A DNA stretch of 53,062 nt from Candidatus Angelobacter sp. Gp1-AA117 (GCA_003223515.1 QHVI01000035.1:1-53062), one strand, 5' to 3'. Counted from the first letter of the stretch, positions 8,804 through 18,746 are shown. The notes: generated from the sequence alone by a model not told the origin. Program-made: numbers and translations.

Positions 8804-10852
8804 ATGTTTTGCTTTACCGAACAATATGACGTAGTGGTCGTAGGCGCAGGGCACGCCGGATGCGAGGCGGCCATGGCTGCAGCCCGCATGGGGTTGAAGA
8901 CTGCCCTCTTTACCCTCAACGTCGACCTGATCGCCCAGATGTCCTGCAATCCCGCCGTAGGCGGCATCGCCAAAGGGCACCTCGTTCGCGAGGTAGACGC
9001 TCTCGGCGGAATCATGGGTGAGGTCACCGATGCCGTCGGCATCCAGTTCCGTCTTTTGAATACCTCTCGCGGACCCGCAGTGTGGTCTCCACGCGCCCAG
9101 TGTGACAAGCAGCAGTATCGCATCAAGATGCGCGAAGTCCTCGAAAGCCAGCAGAACCTGCATATCAAGCAGGCAGAAGTGGCTGAGTTGCTGGTGGATG
9201 AAGTTTCCAGCACAGCCGAGGGCGGCTGTGCCACACGTATTGCCAGGGGAATTAAGCTCCGTGACGGCCGCACCGTCGGCGCGCAGGCAATCATCATCAC
9301 CACCGGAACATTCCTGAATGGCCTGATTCATTGCGGCGAGCAGACCTATCCCGCGGGACGCAGCGGCGAACCGCCATCCCAGCTTCTGGGCGAATCGCTC
9401 AAGCTTCTCGGCCTGCGCGGATGCCGCCTCAAGACCGGCACGCCGCCGCGCCTCGATGGACGCAGCATTGACTGGTCGCGCTTCGAACTGCAGCCCGGCG
9501 ACGTCGATCCAACCCCGTTCAGCTTCCGCACCCGCAAGATCACGCAGAAGCAGGTGCCTTGCTACATCGCCTTCACCACTCCGGAGACGCACCGCATTAT
9601 CCAGGAGAATGTGCACCGCTCGCCCATGTACTCCGGGCAGATTCAGAGCATCGGGCCGCGCTACTGTCCCAGCATTGAAGACAAAATCGTCAAGTTCCCC
9701 GGCAAGACCACGCACCAGCTCTTTCTCGAACCTGAAGGGCTGAACACACATGAAATCTATGTCAACGGCATGAGTACATCCATGCCCATTGACGTGCAGC
9801 TTGCAGTGATCAAATCCATCCCCGGCTTGGAAAAGGCCGAGATGCTGCGCCCCGGCTATGCCATTGAGTATGATTCCATTGATCCCACCGAACTGGAGCG
9901 CACGCTCGAAACCAAAAAGATCGGGCGGCTCTTCCTTGCCGGGCAGATCAACGGCACCTCCGGCTATGAAGAAGCGGCTTGCCAGGGAATCATGGCCGGC
10001 GTCAACGCCGCCCTGAAAATAAAGGACGAGTCGCCGCTCATGCTCGACCGTACCGAGGCATACACGGCCATCCTGATCGACGACCTGATCAGCAAAGGCA
10101 CCAATGAGCCTTACCGCATGTTCACCTCGCGGGCCGAGTTCCGCCTGCATCTGCGCATCGATAATGCCGACCGCCGCCTCACGCCTTATGGCCGTCGCAT
10201 CGGACTCATCCACGATGCCGCCTGGGCTGAGTATCTTGCTAAGCAGGAGCGGGCACAAAAGCTCAGCATGCTGCTGGAGAAAACCAAAGCGTCGTCTGAG
10301 ATTCTGGAAAAGATCAGCCGTGCCCGCGAAGAACGCCTGAAAATGCTGGCACCGGGAGAAACTGAATCTGCGGGCGGGGCCAATCTGGCGGGCGCCGCCG
10401 GATCATCACTGGCCCAGCTTCTGCGCCGTCCGGAGATCGTCATTGAGGATTTCACTCCGGTGATTGCGGAACATTATCCTGAATTCTTTGCTCAAGTTGC
10501 CGCGTTGAGCGCAGAGACTTCCGGGGAGCGTCTCTCGTCTGCTGCCCGTAACGAGTTGAAGACCGTGGAAACCGAAATCAAGTACGCCGGCTACCTCGAC
10601 CAGCAGCGCAAGTCGATTGAGAGGCTCAAGAAAGCCGAGCAGCGCAGCATTCCTGAATGGTTCGACTATTCGCAGGTCAGCGGCCTCTCCCGCGAGATGA
10701 ATGAGAAGCTCCAGCACGTCCGCCCGCGCACCCTGGGGCAGGCCTCACGCATCCCCGGCGTAACCCCAGCCGCCGTCTCGCTGATCAATGTCTACATCGA
10801 GATTCAGGCAAAGCGGTTCGCACAATCTGCCGCTTCTGAATCCCTGGTGTAA
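8804..10852 (+). CDS. mnmG: tRNA uridine-5-carboxymethylaminomethyl modification enzyme MnmG (GidA)
   Basis: A 682-residue FAD protein that, with MnmE, installs the carboxymethylaminomethyl group on wobble uridine 34 of certain tRNAs. The N-terminal dinucleotide fold [20 protein letters not shown] is followed immediately by the MnmG signature [20 protein letters not shown]. Further on are [35 protein letters not shown] and the [16 protein letters not shown] motif. The helical C-terminal domain ends normally. I chose the ATG at 8804 because the FAD motif follows within ten residues, as in the family; the open frame runs upstream to 8666 but that part is repeat-derived. mnmE is not in the window. 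It converges on the DUF1906 gene with a 15-bp gap. Confidence 0.96.
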   Translation: MFCFTEQYDVVVVGAGHAGCEAAMAAARMGLKTALFTLNVDLIAQMSCNPAVGGIAKGHLVREVDALGGIMGEVTDAVGIQFRLLNTSRGPAVWSPRAQCDKQQYRIKMREVLESQQNLHIKQAEVAELLVDEVSSTAEGGCATRIARGIKLRDGRTVGAQAIIITTGTFLNGLIHCGEQTYPAGRSGEPPSQLLGESLKLLGLRGCRLKTGTPPRLDGRSIDWSRFELQPGDVDPTPFSFRTRKITQKQVPCYIAFTTPETHRIIQENVHRSPMYSGQIQSIGPRYCPSIEDKIVKFPGKTTHQLFLEPEGLNTHEIYVNGMSTSMPIDVQLAVIKSIPGLEKAEMLRPGYAIEYDSIDPTELERTLETKKIGRLFLAGQINGTSGYEEAACQGIMAGVNAALKIKDESPLMLDRTEAYTAILIDDLISKGTNEPYRMFTSRAEFRLHLRIDNADRRLTPYGRRIGLIHDAAWAEYLAKQERAQKLSMLLEKTKASSEILEKISRAREERLKMLAPGETESAGGANLAGAAGSSLAQLLRRPEIVIEDFTPVIAEHYPEFFAQVAALSAETSGERLSSAARNELKTVETEIKYAGYLDQQRKSIERLKKAEQRSIPEWFDYSQVSGLSREMNEKLQHVRPRTLGQASRIPGVTPAAVSLINVYIEIQAKRFAQSAASESLV

Positions 10853-10867
10853 CCATCTAAGGTTTAT

Positions 10868-11548
10868 CTACGATCCGGCCCCCGCCCTGGCAGCCTTCGT
10901 GGCACGCGCCAGCCACTGCACCTGTCCTTTTTTGTAGTCGCTCTGGGTTACGTCGATATCGATGCCGATCCCGTTCTTTGTGACCTCCGGGAACAACTGG
11001 ATCATCTGGTAGCCCCGGCTGCGCACATTGGGAACGTTGCTCTGCGAGCGCCAGTAATGCTGGAACTTCAGGCTCATAAGCTGCCCGTCATCGAGAATGC
11101 AGCTATCGCCTACGTACAGCCCAGGGATGAATCCGGCATTGGCTACTTCGGCGAACCAGTTATTGCAGTAGTCGATCACGGCTTGGGCGCTGGTGCCCTT
11201 CAGTACCCCTTCCAGGTCACACCAGATATTCACGCCCGCAGGAAATCCGACGAGGGCGGCATTCTTGGCGGCGGCAGCGCCATCCTGTTGGCCAAGGTCG
11301 GCCGTGGGTTCCCATCCGGGCTTGCGCACGTGCTGTACTGCCATGAGCGCCAGCCCGGCGTCCAGAATGATGTTTGCCTCAGCCGCGCTCAGGTCGCTTC
11401 TGCCTTGCGTGGTGCGCGAGAGATATCGCACGCAGAAGCTGTAACCCGACGATACAAATGCCTGTGCAACTTTTGCTGTAACCGGGGTATTGCAATCAAA
11501 TCCCAGCAGCCCGGGAGCCGCACCTTGAACTTTTCCTGCAAGTGCCAT
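10868..11548 (-). CDS. DUF1906 (Rv2525c-like glycoside-hydrolase-like) protein
   Basis: A 226-residue protein matching the DUF1906 domain, a TIM-barrel fold related to GH25-type lysozymes. Signatures are the opening GLLGFDCNTPVTAKVAQAF, the YSFCVRYLSRTT strand, an FPAGVNIWCDLEGV strand with acidic residues in the active-site position, and PGLYVGDSCILDD. The family includes cell-wall-associated and secreted proteins whose substrate is unknown. This copy has no signal peptide. The ATG is preceded by AAGGAGG at ideal spacing. A 155-bp gap separates it from the S41 protease downstream on the same strand, so co-transcription is possible but not shown. Confidence 0.82.
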   Translation of the reverse strand: MALAGKVQGAAPGLLGFDCNTPVTAKVAQAFVSSGYSFCVRYLSRTTQGRSDLSAAEANIILDAGLALMAVQHVRKPGWEPTADLGQQDGAAAAKNAALVGFPAGVNIWCDLEGVLKGTSAQAVIDYCNNWFAEVANAGFIPGLYVGDSCILDDGQLMSLKFQHYWRSQSNVPNVRSRGYQMIQLFPEVTKNGIGIDIDVTQSDYKKGQVQWLARATKAARAGAGS

Positions 11549-11703
11549 TCCGCCTCCTTGAGATCAGCCAGATAAGGAGCATACGAAGTATTGCCGGCTG
11601 GTATATGTGCTGCTTTATATACTCCGGTTCTGCGGCAGGAGCAACGGAAATCGCTAAGAGGTATCAGTAATAATCAATGAAATCGTGTCCAACTTGCCGT
11701 GGA

Positions 11704-12906
11704 TCACTGTTGAGGTTTTGCCTTTTCCAATTCTGTCTCTGCCCGCACGAACTGGCGGTCTCGGACGCTGCCCAGATCTTTTTCCGGCAAGAGGCTTTGT
11801 AACACATCCAGGCCGGGGGCGATTCCGGTATCCTTGAAGCCTTTTCCCGTGAGAGTGAGCAATTCCACCGAGGGAACCTGGAGGCCATAGTCGTCGCCCA
11901 GCGGAAAGAATATCTGTGCCCGGCCACGGCCATAAGTTTTCGTACCCACCAGGATTGCGCGGTGCAGCCCTTGCAAGCCGCTGGCAACAAACTCGGCTGC
12001 GCTGGCGGTTCCGCCGTTGATCAAGATCGCCAGAGGCTTATCCGTGAGCGGCTTGCCCGTGGCGTCCACCGGTTCACGTTTATTATCAGGGCTGCGCTTG
12101 TAGCCCAGGGTTCCAGTGGCAAAAATTCCGGCAACCTCGCGGGCAGCATTCAGGAATCCCCCGGGATTGTTTCTCAGGTCAAGGACGTAAGCGGCTACTC
12201 CGCTCTGCTCCAGATTGCTGATTGCGTTCTTTACCGCTGCTGCCACATCCGGGGTGAACTGTGCAATGCGAATGTAGCCGATCTTTTCCTTGCGCGCGGG
12301 TCTCACAAAAAATTCCACCGCACGTAACTTTTCTGCCGAAGGCTGCAGCGTAACCTGCATTCGCTGGTCGCCGCGATGAATCACCAGATGTGCAGGCCCG
12401 GCGCGCAATGCATGCATAATCTGTTCGTGGGTCATGTCATTCGTGCCCTTGCCATTGATGGAGGCAATCACATCGCGGGGTTCAATCCCGGCCTGCATAG
12501 CCGGTGATCCTACAACGGGCGTCACAACCCGCGCCTCTCCACTGTCAATATTGCGGTCAATGGCGAAATCAGGCAGGCCTATGCCGATCTTTTCGCCCAA
12601 AGCCTCCCTCTGGGTCGCTGCCATCTCGACAGAGTTCAGCAGGTTCAGTTCGGAATCTTCAAGGATCGCAAGCTGTGTCTGGATGCCCTGGAACGCCTCG
12701 GCGGGGTTGTGGTAATCACCCGCCAGAATCTTTTCTTTGGCAAGGTTCCACAACGGGTTGGCCTGGGCTCGCAGGTAATGCTCGTCGATGATCTTGATCA
12801 CGGCCAGCGCCATCGGTGCGGGTCCGGAGGGTGCAGAGTCTTTCTGCGAAAACAGGTAAGGAGAGAAAACCAGCAGTGCAGCGAGTATGGTTAACTTTGT
12901 CCGCAT
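11704..12906 (-). CDS. S41-family C-terminal processing peptidase with PDZ domain
   Basis: A secreted protease of about 400 residues. From the ATG at 12906 the protein opens with a signal peptide (MRTKLTILAALLVFSPYLFS). A helical region is followed by a PDZ domain (IEPRDVIASINGKGTNDMTH) and the S41 catalytic core. The core has YVLDLRNNPGGFLNAAREVA, then INGGTASAAEFVASGL with the nucleophilic Ser, and VGTKTYGRGRAQ with the likely general-base Lys. Such tail-specific proteases trim or degrade exported proteins in the periplasm. In-frame ATGs also exist at 12918 and 12927; none has a clear ribosome-binding site. It follows the carboxylase gene with about 35 bp between the two frames, so the two may be co-transcribed. 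Confidence 0.9.
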   Translation of the reverse strand: MRTKLTILAALLVFSPYLFSQKDSAPSGPAPMALAVIKIIDEHYLRAQANPLWNLAKEKILAGDYHNPAEAFQGIQTQLAILEDSELNLLNSVEMAATQREALGEKIGIGLPDFAIDRNIDSGEARVVTPVVGSPAMQAGIEPRDVIASINGKGTNDMTHEQIMHALRAGPAHLVIHRGDQRMQVTLQPSAEKLRAVEFFVRPARKEKIGYIRIAQFTPDVAAAVKNAISNLEQSGVAAYVLDLRNNPGGFLNAAREVAGIFATGTLGYKRSPDNKREPVDATGKPLTDKPLAILINGGTASAAEFVASGLQGLHRAILVGTKTYGRGRAQIFFPLGDDYGLQVPSVELLTLTGKGFKDTGIAPGLDVLQSLLPEKDLGSVRDRQFVRAETELEKAKPQQ

Positions 12907-12940
12907 GAGTCGAATCATTGTCGGCAACTGGGCCGGAACA

Positions 12941-14524
12941 TTACAGAGGAATATTCCCGTGTTTTTTCGGCGGGTTTTTGTCGCGCTTGGTCTGCAGCAT
13001 CTCCAGCGCGTCGATCACCCGCTTGCGCGTATCTCGCGGACGGATCACCGCGTCCACATAACCGCGCTCTGCCGCCACATAAGGATTGGCAAACCGGTCC
13101 CGGAACTCTTCCACCTTCTGCTGGCGCATCCTGTTCATTGCTTCCAGCTTCTCTGCTTCTGATGTCCCGCCTGTTGCCGCCCTTTCCAGTTCGCGCTTGT
13201 AAACGATGTTGACCGCGCCTTCCGGTCCCATCACCGCAATTTCGGCCGTTGGCCAGGCATAGTTCACATCTGTGCGGATATGCTTGGACGACATGACGCA
13301 ATACGCTCCACCATAAGCCTTGCGCGTAATCACAGTAATTTTGGGAACAGTGGCTTCGGCAAAGGCAAAAAGCAGCTTGGCTCCATGGCGGATGATTCCG
13401 CCGTACTCCTGCTGCGTTCCCGGCAGAAAGCCCGGCACATCTTCAAAGGTGACCAGCGGAATATTGAAGGCATCGCAGAAGCGCACAAAGCGCGCGCCTT
13501 TGGTAGAAGCATTGATGTCGAGCACTCCCGCCAGAAACGCCGGCTGGTTGGCTACAATTCCCACCGGACGCCCATTCATCCGCGCAAACCCCACCACGAT
13601 GTTTCGCGCATAGTGCTCATGCACCTCGAAGAAGTAGCCGTCATCGATGACCCTCGTAAGCACGTCCTTGATGTCGTAAGGCTGGTTGGATTCCGCCGGA
13701 ACGATGTTGTCTATCTCGGCGTCAGCACGGTCCATCGGGTCGGTGCATTCACGGCGCGGTGGATCATCGAGATTGTTAGAAGGAATAAAGCTGAACAGCT
13801 CACGGATCATCGAGAGACACTCGGCATCGTCATGAGCCATAAAGTGGGCTACGCCGGACGCCTCGTTGTGCGTGGTGGCCCCGCCAAGCTGCTCTTTTGT
13901 GACCTCCTCGTGAGTCACAGTCTTGATTACCTCCGGCCCGGTCACGAACATGTACGCCGTTTTGTCCACCATGAGGATGAAATCTGTAATCGCCGGAGAA
14001 TAGACTGCCCCACCTGCGCACGGCCCCATAATGGCAGAGATTTGAGGGATCACTCCGCTGGCCAGCGTGTTGCGCAGGAAGATGTCGGCGTATCCGGCCA
14101 GCGACATCACGCCTTCCTGGATGCGCGCCCCGCCGGAATCGTTCAGCCCGACCACCGGTGCGCCCACCTTCATGGCCATATCCATGATCTTTACGATCTT
14201 GGCTGCATTGGCTTCAGAGAGCGAGCCGCCGAAGACGGTGAAGTCCTGGGCAAAAACAAAAACCAGGCGGCCCTCGATGCGTCCGTAGCCGGTAACAAAG
14301 CCGTCACCATAGGTTTTTTGCGCCGCCATGCCGAAATCGGTGCAGCGGTGGGTGACCATCTTGTCGAATTCTTCAAAGGTGCCTTCGTCGAGAAGGAATT
14401 CGATGCGCTCCCGCGCCGACATCTTGCCGTCTTTGTGCTGCCGCGCGCGCCGCTCTTCTCCGCCGCCGGCCTCAGCCAGCGCGTCCCGGCGCTTTAACTC
14501 TGCAAGCTTCCGTTCCAGATCCAT
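12941..14524 (-). CDS. Acyl-CoA carboxylase carboxyltransferase (beta) subunit, propionyl/methylmalonyl-CoA type
   Basis: A 527-residue biotin-dependent carboxyltransferase of the PccB/MmdA family. It moves a carboxyl group between biotin and an acyl-CoA such as propionyl-CoA. Typical segments are [19 protein letters not shown] near the start, the acyl-CoA site [22 protein letters not shown], the oxyanion-hole glycines in [17 protein letters not shown], and [24 protein letters not shown] in the second half. The length is normal for PccB and about twice that of AccD. The ATG at 14524 gives the family start ([14 protein letters not shown]); a longer upstream frame has no support. The biotin carboxylase subunit is not nearby, so substrate is inferred only at family level. 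Confidence 0.92.
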   Translation of the reverse strand: MDLERKLAELKRRDALAEAGGGEERRARQHKDGKMSARERIEFLLDEGTFEEFDKMVTHRCTDFGMAAQKTYGDGFVTGYGRIEGRLVFVFAQDFTVFGGSLSEANAAKIVKIMDMAMKVGAPVVGLNDSGGARIQEGVMSLAGYADIFLRNTLASGVIPQISAIMGPCAGGAVYSPAITDFILMVDKTAYMFVTGPEVIKTVTHEEVTKEQLGGATTHNEASGVAHFMAHDDAECLSMIRELFSFIPSNNLDDPPRRECTDPMDRADAEIDNIVPAESNQPYDIKDVLTRVIDDGYFFEVHEHYARNIVVGFARMNGRPVGIVANQPAFLAGVLDINASTKGARFVRFCDAFNIPLVTFEDVPGFLPGTQQEYGGIIRHGAKLLFAFAEATVPKITVITRKAYGGAYCVMSSKHIRTDVNYAWPTAEIAVMGPEGAVNIVYKRELERAATGGTSEAEKLEAMNRMRQQKVEEFRDRFANPYVAAERGYVDAVIRPRDTRKRVIDALEMLQTKRDKNPPKKHGNIPL

Positions 14525-14552
14525 GGCAGGAATTATAGCCGCACAGCAGAGC

Positions 14553-14700
14553 GAACGGCCTAACCGCAGAGAACGCAAAGCACGTGGAGGATTTATTTCG
14601 ATTTTTCCAAGCCCACTCTGCGTCCTTTGCGTCCTCTGCGGTAAAAGGTTTTGGTTGTGGCTACGCTACGTTGCGTCCTATGCGGTTTCGCTAGGAGCTA
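14553..14700. repeat. CTTTGCGTCC-type dispersed repeat, two arms
   Basis: The left arm (about 14563-14590, CGCAGAGAACGCAAAGCACG) and the right arm (about 14613-14690, with CTGCGTCCTTTGCGTCCTCT) are inverted relative to each other around a short spacer. Positions 14636-14662 are identical to the reverse complement of 51272-51298 over 27 bases. Confidence 0.65.
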
Positions 14701-14721
14701 GCAGCCAGCCGCTAGTAGCTA

Positions 14722-14727
14722 TATAAT
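14722..14727 (+). promoter_or_regulatory. Possible -10 box of the M14 peptidase gene
   Basis: A perfect TATAAT lies 35 bases before the ATG at 14763. A TGAGG ribosome-binding sequence lies between them. No clear -35 is visible at normal spacing. Confidence 0.35.
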
Positions 14728-14762
14728 CCCGCGCTTACACTTTCATTCTGAGGTTTTCGCCG

Positions 14763-17597
14763 ATGAAACGCATCCTGCTCGCAGTCGCTCTCTGCTTTTT
14801 TTGTGGAAGCTGCCTTGGCCAGTCTGCCTGCACCCTGAGTGAGCATACCGAATACAACAAGAAGATCAAGGAATATACTACCGAGCCATTCTTCATCACC
14901 GAACTGGTGGATCATCTGCCGCTCAGCACCTGTGTGCCTGCGCCGGATGCCTTCCTTCATCACATTGTGGGCGCGCCTGATGTGCTTGACTATACGAAAG
15001 ACATCAACGCTTACATGCGGCTGCTGGCCAGCAAGAGCCCGCGTGTGAAGGTATTCAGCATCGGCACTTCAGAGGAAGGCCGCGAGATGCTGGCCGTGAT
15101 CGTCACCGATGAAGCGAACATGGCCGAACTGAACCGCTACAAGGAAATCAATGCCCGCCTTGCCGATCCTCGCGGTCTGAGTGAGGCCGAGGCGCAGAAG
15201 CTGATCGCCGAAGACAAGCCGATTTACTGGGCAGATGGCAGCATCCACTCACCCGAGACCGGCGCGCCGGAAATGCTGATGGAACTCGCCTACCGGCTGG
15301 CTGTGGAAGAGACGCCGTTCATCCAGAAGATCCGCAAAGATTCCATTGTGATGATTACGCCTATCGTCGAAGTAGACGGCCACGACCGCATGGTGGATGT
15401 CTACTTGCAGCACAAGAAGCACCCTGATGATCAGCCTTATCCGCTCGTCTGGTGGGGCCATTACGTGGCGCATGACAACAACCGTGACAATCTCGGCGTG
15501 AACCTGGCGCTCTCCCGCAACATGCTCAAAAATTTTCTCGACTGGCACCCGACCGTAATGCATGACCTGCATGAGAGCGTGCCATATCTCTACATCATGA
15601 CCGGCACCGGCCCGTATAACGCCTGGCTCGATCCCATTGTGATCAGCGAATGGCAAGAGATGGCCTATCACGAGATTGAAGAGATGACTAAGCGTGGCGT
15701 GATTGGCGTGTGGACGCACGGCTTCTACGATGGATGGGCGCCCAACTACCTGCTCTCCATCGCCAATAACCACAATGCCATCGGCAGGTTCTACGAGACG
15801 TTTGGCAATGGCGGCGCTGACACCCGCGTTCGCACCCTGCGCCCGCCGGACACCAACCGCGAATGGTACCGTCCCAATCCACCGCTGTCCAAAGTGAAAT
15901 GGTCGGCGCGCAACAACATCAACATGCAGGAGAGCGCCATACTCTTCGGCATGAATAACCTCGCCTCCAACGGCCAGAAGTTCCTCAACAACTTCTATCT
16001 CAAGAGCAAACGTTCGATAGAGAAAGCCAGAAATGAAGGTCCGGCGGCGTGGGTCTTCCCCGCAAACGATCCCCGTACCGGCGAGCAGGCCAGCATTTTA
16101 AACCTGCTCGAACTCCAGGGAGTAGAGGTGCACCGCACGGAGAAAGAAATCCGCCTGCCTGCCACTGCCACTGAAGCGCGGCGCGAATCTCCTCGTGGAC
16201 AGCGGAAAGCCGGTGAAGACGACGCAGCGCAGAAGAAGCCGCAGGAAACCGTGATCCCTGCCGGCAGCTACGTCATCCGTATGGATCAGCCTTACAGTCG
16301 TCTCGCAGACATGGTGCTCGATACGCAGTACTACAGCCCGCGCGATCCGCGCTCCTATGACGATACCGGCTGGACCCTCGGCGCATTGCGTAACGTGAAA
16401 ACCATGCGTATTGCCGATACTGCGGTGCTCGATGCGCCCATGAAGAAGATGGCGAAGATCGAACTTGCGGGAGGGATTGATGGCCAGGGCAAGGTCTACC
16501 TCATCAACCACAATGCTGACAACACTCTCGCGACCCTGCGCTTCCGCCTTGCCAATACGCAGATGGAAGCTGCTGAAGACAGCTTTGAAGCCGACGGCGT
16601 GAAGTTCAAGCCGGGCAGCTTCGTGATCCGCAATACCAATCGTGATGAACTGGACAAGGCAGCCAGGGAGTTGGGCGTCAAAGTGCACGCCAGCAATGTA
16701 GACTTGAAAGTCGCTACGCATCCGCTGGCAGCGCCCCGCATCGCGCTGGTGCATAACTGGCAGAACACGCAAAACGACGGCTGGTACCGCATCGCCTTTG
16801 AAGACCTCAAGATTCCTTACACCTACGTCGCTGATACCAGGCTGCGCGAGACTTCCAACCTGCGCGAGAAATTTGACGTGATCATCCTGCCTCCCATGGG
16901 ACAAGGCGGCGCTGCGGGCCTGAGTGCCATGATTCGTGGCCTGCCCCTGCGCGGCAAAGCCATGCCATGGAAGAACTCTGACGAGACGCCTAATTTCTCG
17001 GCATCAGGGCTTGATACAACCGACGACATTCGCGGAGGTCTTGGCTACAGCGGGCTTTCCAATCTCGAGCAATTCGTTCGCGATGGCGGCCTGCTCATGG
17101 CTGCCCAGACCAGCGCGGCGCTTCCGGTTGCGGGTGGCATGACCGATATGGTGAATGTCTCGGATGCGCGCACCATGCAGGCTCCCGGCAGCGTGGTGCT
17201 CTCCAGCGTGGATGACAAGAAGAGTCCCATCGCTTACGGCTATGACGACAAACTCTACCTCTACTTCCGCCAGGGGCCGATCATCACAGTCGGCCTGAAT
17301 CTGCCCGGTGCAGGCGGAGGCGGTCCGGGCGGCGGTGGCGAAGAAGGGCGCTCCAGCGGACGCGGCTCACCCAGCGATCCTGATGTAATCCAGGGCCGCC
17401 CTTATATGACTCCCGAAAGACCCGTAAAGCGCACCCCGCGTGAGCAGGAACTTTTCGTACCTGAGGAAGTGCGCGAGTTTGCCCGCTGGGCCATTCCGCG
17501 CAACGACGAACAGCCGCGAGTCATTTTGCGCTTTGCTCCTGAAAAAGAATTGCTGCTGAGCGGCATGATCACTAGTGCTCTGACCGCATGGAAATAG
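14763..17597 (+). CDS. Secreted M14-family zinc carboxypeptidase, 3' end cut off by an insertion
   Basis: This 944-residue product starts with a signal peptide (MKRILLAVALCFFCGSCLG) and is a large M14-type metallopeptidase. The zinc-binding HxxE appears in DGSIHSPETG, and the second His region is VMHDLHESVPYLYIMTG. A long C-terminal part includes a GATase1-like stretch around the LREKFDVIILPPMGQGG segment. The natural gene is longer. At codon 937 a 182-bp inverted-repeat element enters, and translation runs only seven codons past the TS codons (937-938) at the junction, to TAG at 17595-17597. The missing 72-residue tail lies just beyond the element, in frame (17763-17981). The truncated protein still contains the whole peptidase domain and may be active. 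The zinc peptidase call is good; the substrate is unknown. Confidence 0.85.
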   Translation: MKRILLAVALCFFCGSCLGQSACTLSEHTEYNKKIKEYTTEPFFITELVDHLPLSTCVPAPDAFLHHIVGAPDVLDYTKDINAYMRLLASKSPRVKVFSIGTSEEGREMLAVIVTDEANMAELNRYKEINARLADPRGLSEAEAQKLIAEDKPIYWADGSIHSPETGAPEMLMELAYRLAVEETPFIQKIRKDSIVMITPIVEVDGHDRMVDVYLQHKKHPDDQPYPLVWWGHYVAHDNNRDNLGVNLALSRNMLKNFLDWHPTVMHDLHESVPYLYIMTGTGPYNAWLDPIVISEWQEMAYHEIEEMTKRGVIGVWTHGFYDGWAPNYLLSIANNHNAIGRFYETFGNGGADTRVRTLRPPDTNREWYRPNPPLSKVKWSARNNINMQESAILFGMNNLASNGQKFLNNFYLKSKRSIEKARNEGPAAWVFPANDPRTGEQASILNLLELQGVEVHRTEKEIRLPATATEARRESPRGQRKAGEDDAAQKKPQETVIPAGSYVIRMDQPYSRLADMVLDTQYYSPRDPRSYDDTGWTLGALRNVKTMRIADTAVLDAPMKKMAKIELAGGIDGQGKVYLINHNADNTLATLRFRLANTQMEAAEDSFEADGVKFKPGSFVIRNTNRDELDKAARELGVKVHASNVDLKVATHPLAAPRIALVHNWQNTQNDGWYRIAFEDLKIPYTYVADTRLRETSNLREKFDVIILPPMGQGGAAGLSAMIRGLPLRGKAMPWKNSDETPNFSASGLDTTDDIRGGLGYSGLSNLEQFVRDGGLLMAAQTSAALPVAGGMTDMVNVSDARTMQAPGSVVLSSVDDKKSPIAYGYDDKLYLYFRQGPIITVGLNLPGAGGGGPGGGGEEGRSSGRGSPSDPDVIQGRPYMTPERPVKRTPREQELFVPEEVREFARWAIPRNDEQPRVILRFAPEKELLLSGMITSALTAWK

Positions 17598-17757
17598 GAA
17601 TCGAGGCATTCCGATTGGAATGAGGGCGCATTACAGCTATGGCGCTGGCTTCGCCAGCTCTGTTCCTTGTCTATTTCTATACCCACAGCTTGCGCTGTGG
17701 GCTAGAAGAATGCCGCCAGCTTCGCTGGCTATACCCCAAAATCACACGGTCAGAGCA
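17576..17757. mobile_element. MITE-like element inserted in the M14 peptidase gene
   Basis: Perfect inverted ends ACTAGTGCTCTGACCG (17571-17586) and CGGTCAGAGCACTAGT (17747-17762) bound a short non-coding piece. If CTAG (17572-17575 and 17758-17761) is the duplicated target, the element is 182 bp with 11-bp terminal inverted repeats. A YTAR-like 4-bp target is known for IS5-group transposases. Inside are three hairpins: 644-658 (GCTGGC/GCCAGC), 682-701 (CCCACAGC/GCTGTGGG) and 715-729 (GCCAGC/GCTGGC), each offset by 17,000. It encodes no transposase, so it would need one in trans. Confidence 0.8.
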
Positions 17758-17762
17758 CTAGT

Positions 17763-17981
17763 CCGAATGAAATTGCGGAAAAGCCTGCGGTGGTGGACGT
17801 TCCTCACGGCAAAGGCCACGTGGTGCTTTTCGCCAATAATCCCATGTGGCGCGGTGAAACCATGGGCAGCTTCTTCCTGGTGTTTAACGCCATCATAAAC
17901 TATGACCACCTGAATGCCGGCCGTCCGGCGGAATCAACCACGAACGTAAGCGCAGCAGGTGAAGGAGAGGACGAGGACTAA
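17763..17981 (+). pseudogene. Detached 3' end of the M14 peptidase gene
   Basis: Reading in the same frame as the upstream peptidase (offset 186 bp, exactly 62 codons) gives PNEIAEKPAVVDVPHGKGHV followed by VLFANNPMWRGETMGSFFLV and an acidic end GEGEDED. This is the expected end of the large peptidase: a gene-product strand about keeping or hiding a site, with no start codon or ribosome-binding site of its own. Removing the element and one target copy would restore a 1010-residue protein. It is therefore a severed fragment rather than an independent gene. Confidence 0.8.
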
Positions 17982-17984
17982 GCA

Positions 17985-18130
17985 GATCGGGAAATCCGGT
18001 GATCGGGTGATTTGGAGATCGGGTCATCCGGTCATCGGAATCTGGTAAATGAATAATTTGGTAAGTGGGTAAATTGAAGTAAAAGATGGGTTTCATTTAC
18101 CTACGTACCAAATTACCCATTTACCCAATC
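17985..18130. repeat. Two phrase-repeat families side by side
   Basis: Positions 17985-18042 are built of GATCGGGTGAT / CATCCGGTCATC words, related to 42507-42556. Positions 18044-18126 are GGTAAATG / GGTAAGTGGG words followed by their reverse complement (TACCAAATTACCCATTTACC). No gene is visible. Confidence 0.6.
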
Positions 18131-18137
18131 GTCCGGT

Positions 18138-18746
18138 TTAGTTCGATTGGTCCAGCATGCTGCCCGGCTCCCAGCGCCATTTCTTGCCGTCCCAGTACAC
18201 CGCCGATTCCATGACCTGCTTTTCCTGGGCCTTGATGACCCAGATAGGCGGTTTTTTCTTTTTCAGCAACATGCGTCCCGTAACAATGCTGTCAAAAGGC
18301 ACATTGATCAGGACGAACTTGGCCTTGGGTGTGGCTGCGTGCCATGCATCGGAGCCGATGCCAAAGATCACCAGCAGGTCATGGTCACGGTGCGGATCAT
18401 TGGCGCTGAAGGCGGAACTCATCTGCGGATCGCTCAATCCAAAATAAGAATTGTAGGGATCGAAGATGCGGTACTTCAGCTCAAAAGAATCCGGGAACGG
18501 CTCTTTGCTCTTGGCCACAATGGCAATGTCTTCAATGCCATCTCCGTCAAAATCGGCAACGATGGCGGGCGTGACAAAGTTCGCGGGCACATTGAAGGTG
18601 GACCCAAACTGCTGCTTTACCAAGGCAGTAAGCTGTTCGGCAGAAAGGCTGGCTGGCGGCGTGTTTGCAGGCGGAGACGTCTGTCCGCCCGCCACGCAGG
18701 CTGCCAGAATGTATACCAGTAGTGCGGCCCTGCTTTTGGAGTTCAT
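18138..18746 (-). CDS. Secreted protein of unknown function with a DxDGDG calcium-type motif
   Basis: A 202-residue protein with a signal peptide at its start (MNSKSRAALLVYILAACVAG), then a proline/threonine-rich linker. A helix (SAEQLTALVKQQFG) leads to IVADFDGDGIEDIAIVAK at about residues 66-83. That sequence has the DxDGDGxxD calcium-loop pattern of FG-GAP/VCBS-type repeat proteins, present here only once. Later parts (DLLVIFGIGSDAWHAATPKA, VYWDGKKWRWEPG) look like beta strands. I do not recognise the family. It is likely exported to the periplasm or surface. A single integrin-like blade is too little for a propeller, so the motif may simply be a calcium site. Confidence 0.7.
   Translation of the reverse strand: MNSKSRAALLVYILAACVAGGQTSPPANTPPASLSAEQLTALVKQQFGSTFNVPANFVTPAIVADFDGDGIEDIAIVAKSKEPFPDSFELKYRIFDPYNSYFGLSDPQMSSAFSANDPHRDHDLLVIFGIGSDAWHAATPKAKFVLINVPFDSIVTGRMLLKKKKPPIWVIKAQEKQVMESAVYWDGKKWRWEPGSMLDQSN

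Noticed and set aside
8726-10258. Open frame of about 510 codons on the minus strand
   Set aside because: It lies opposite mnmG, whose protein is clearly conserved. Long antisense frames are common under this codon usage, and no ribosome-binding site or family motif is visible.
13280-14497. Open frame of about 405 codons on the plus strand
   Set aside because: It lies opposite the acyl-CoA carboxylase gene. It is rich in Arg and His as expected of a shadow frame and has no start signal.
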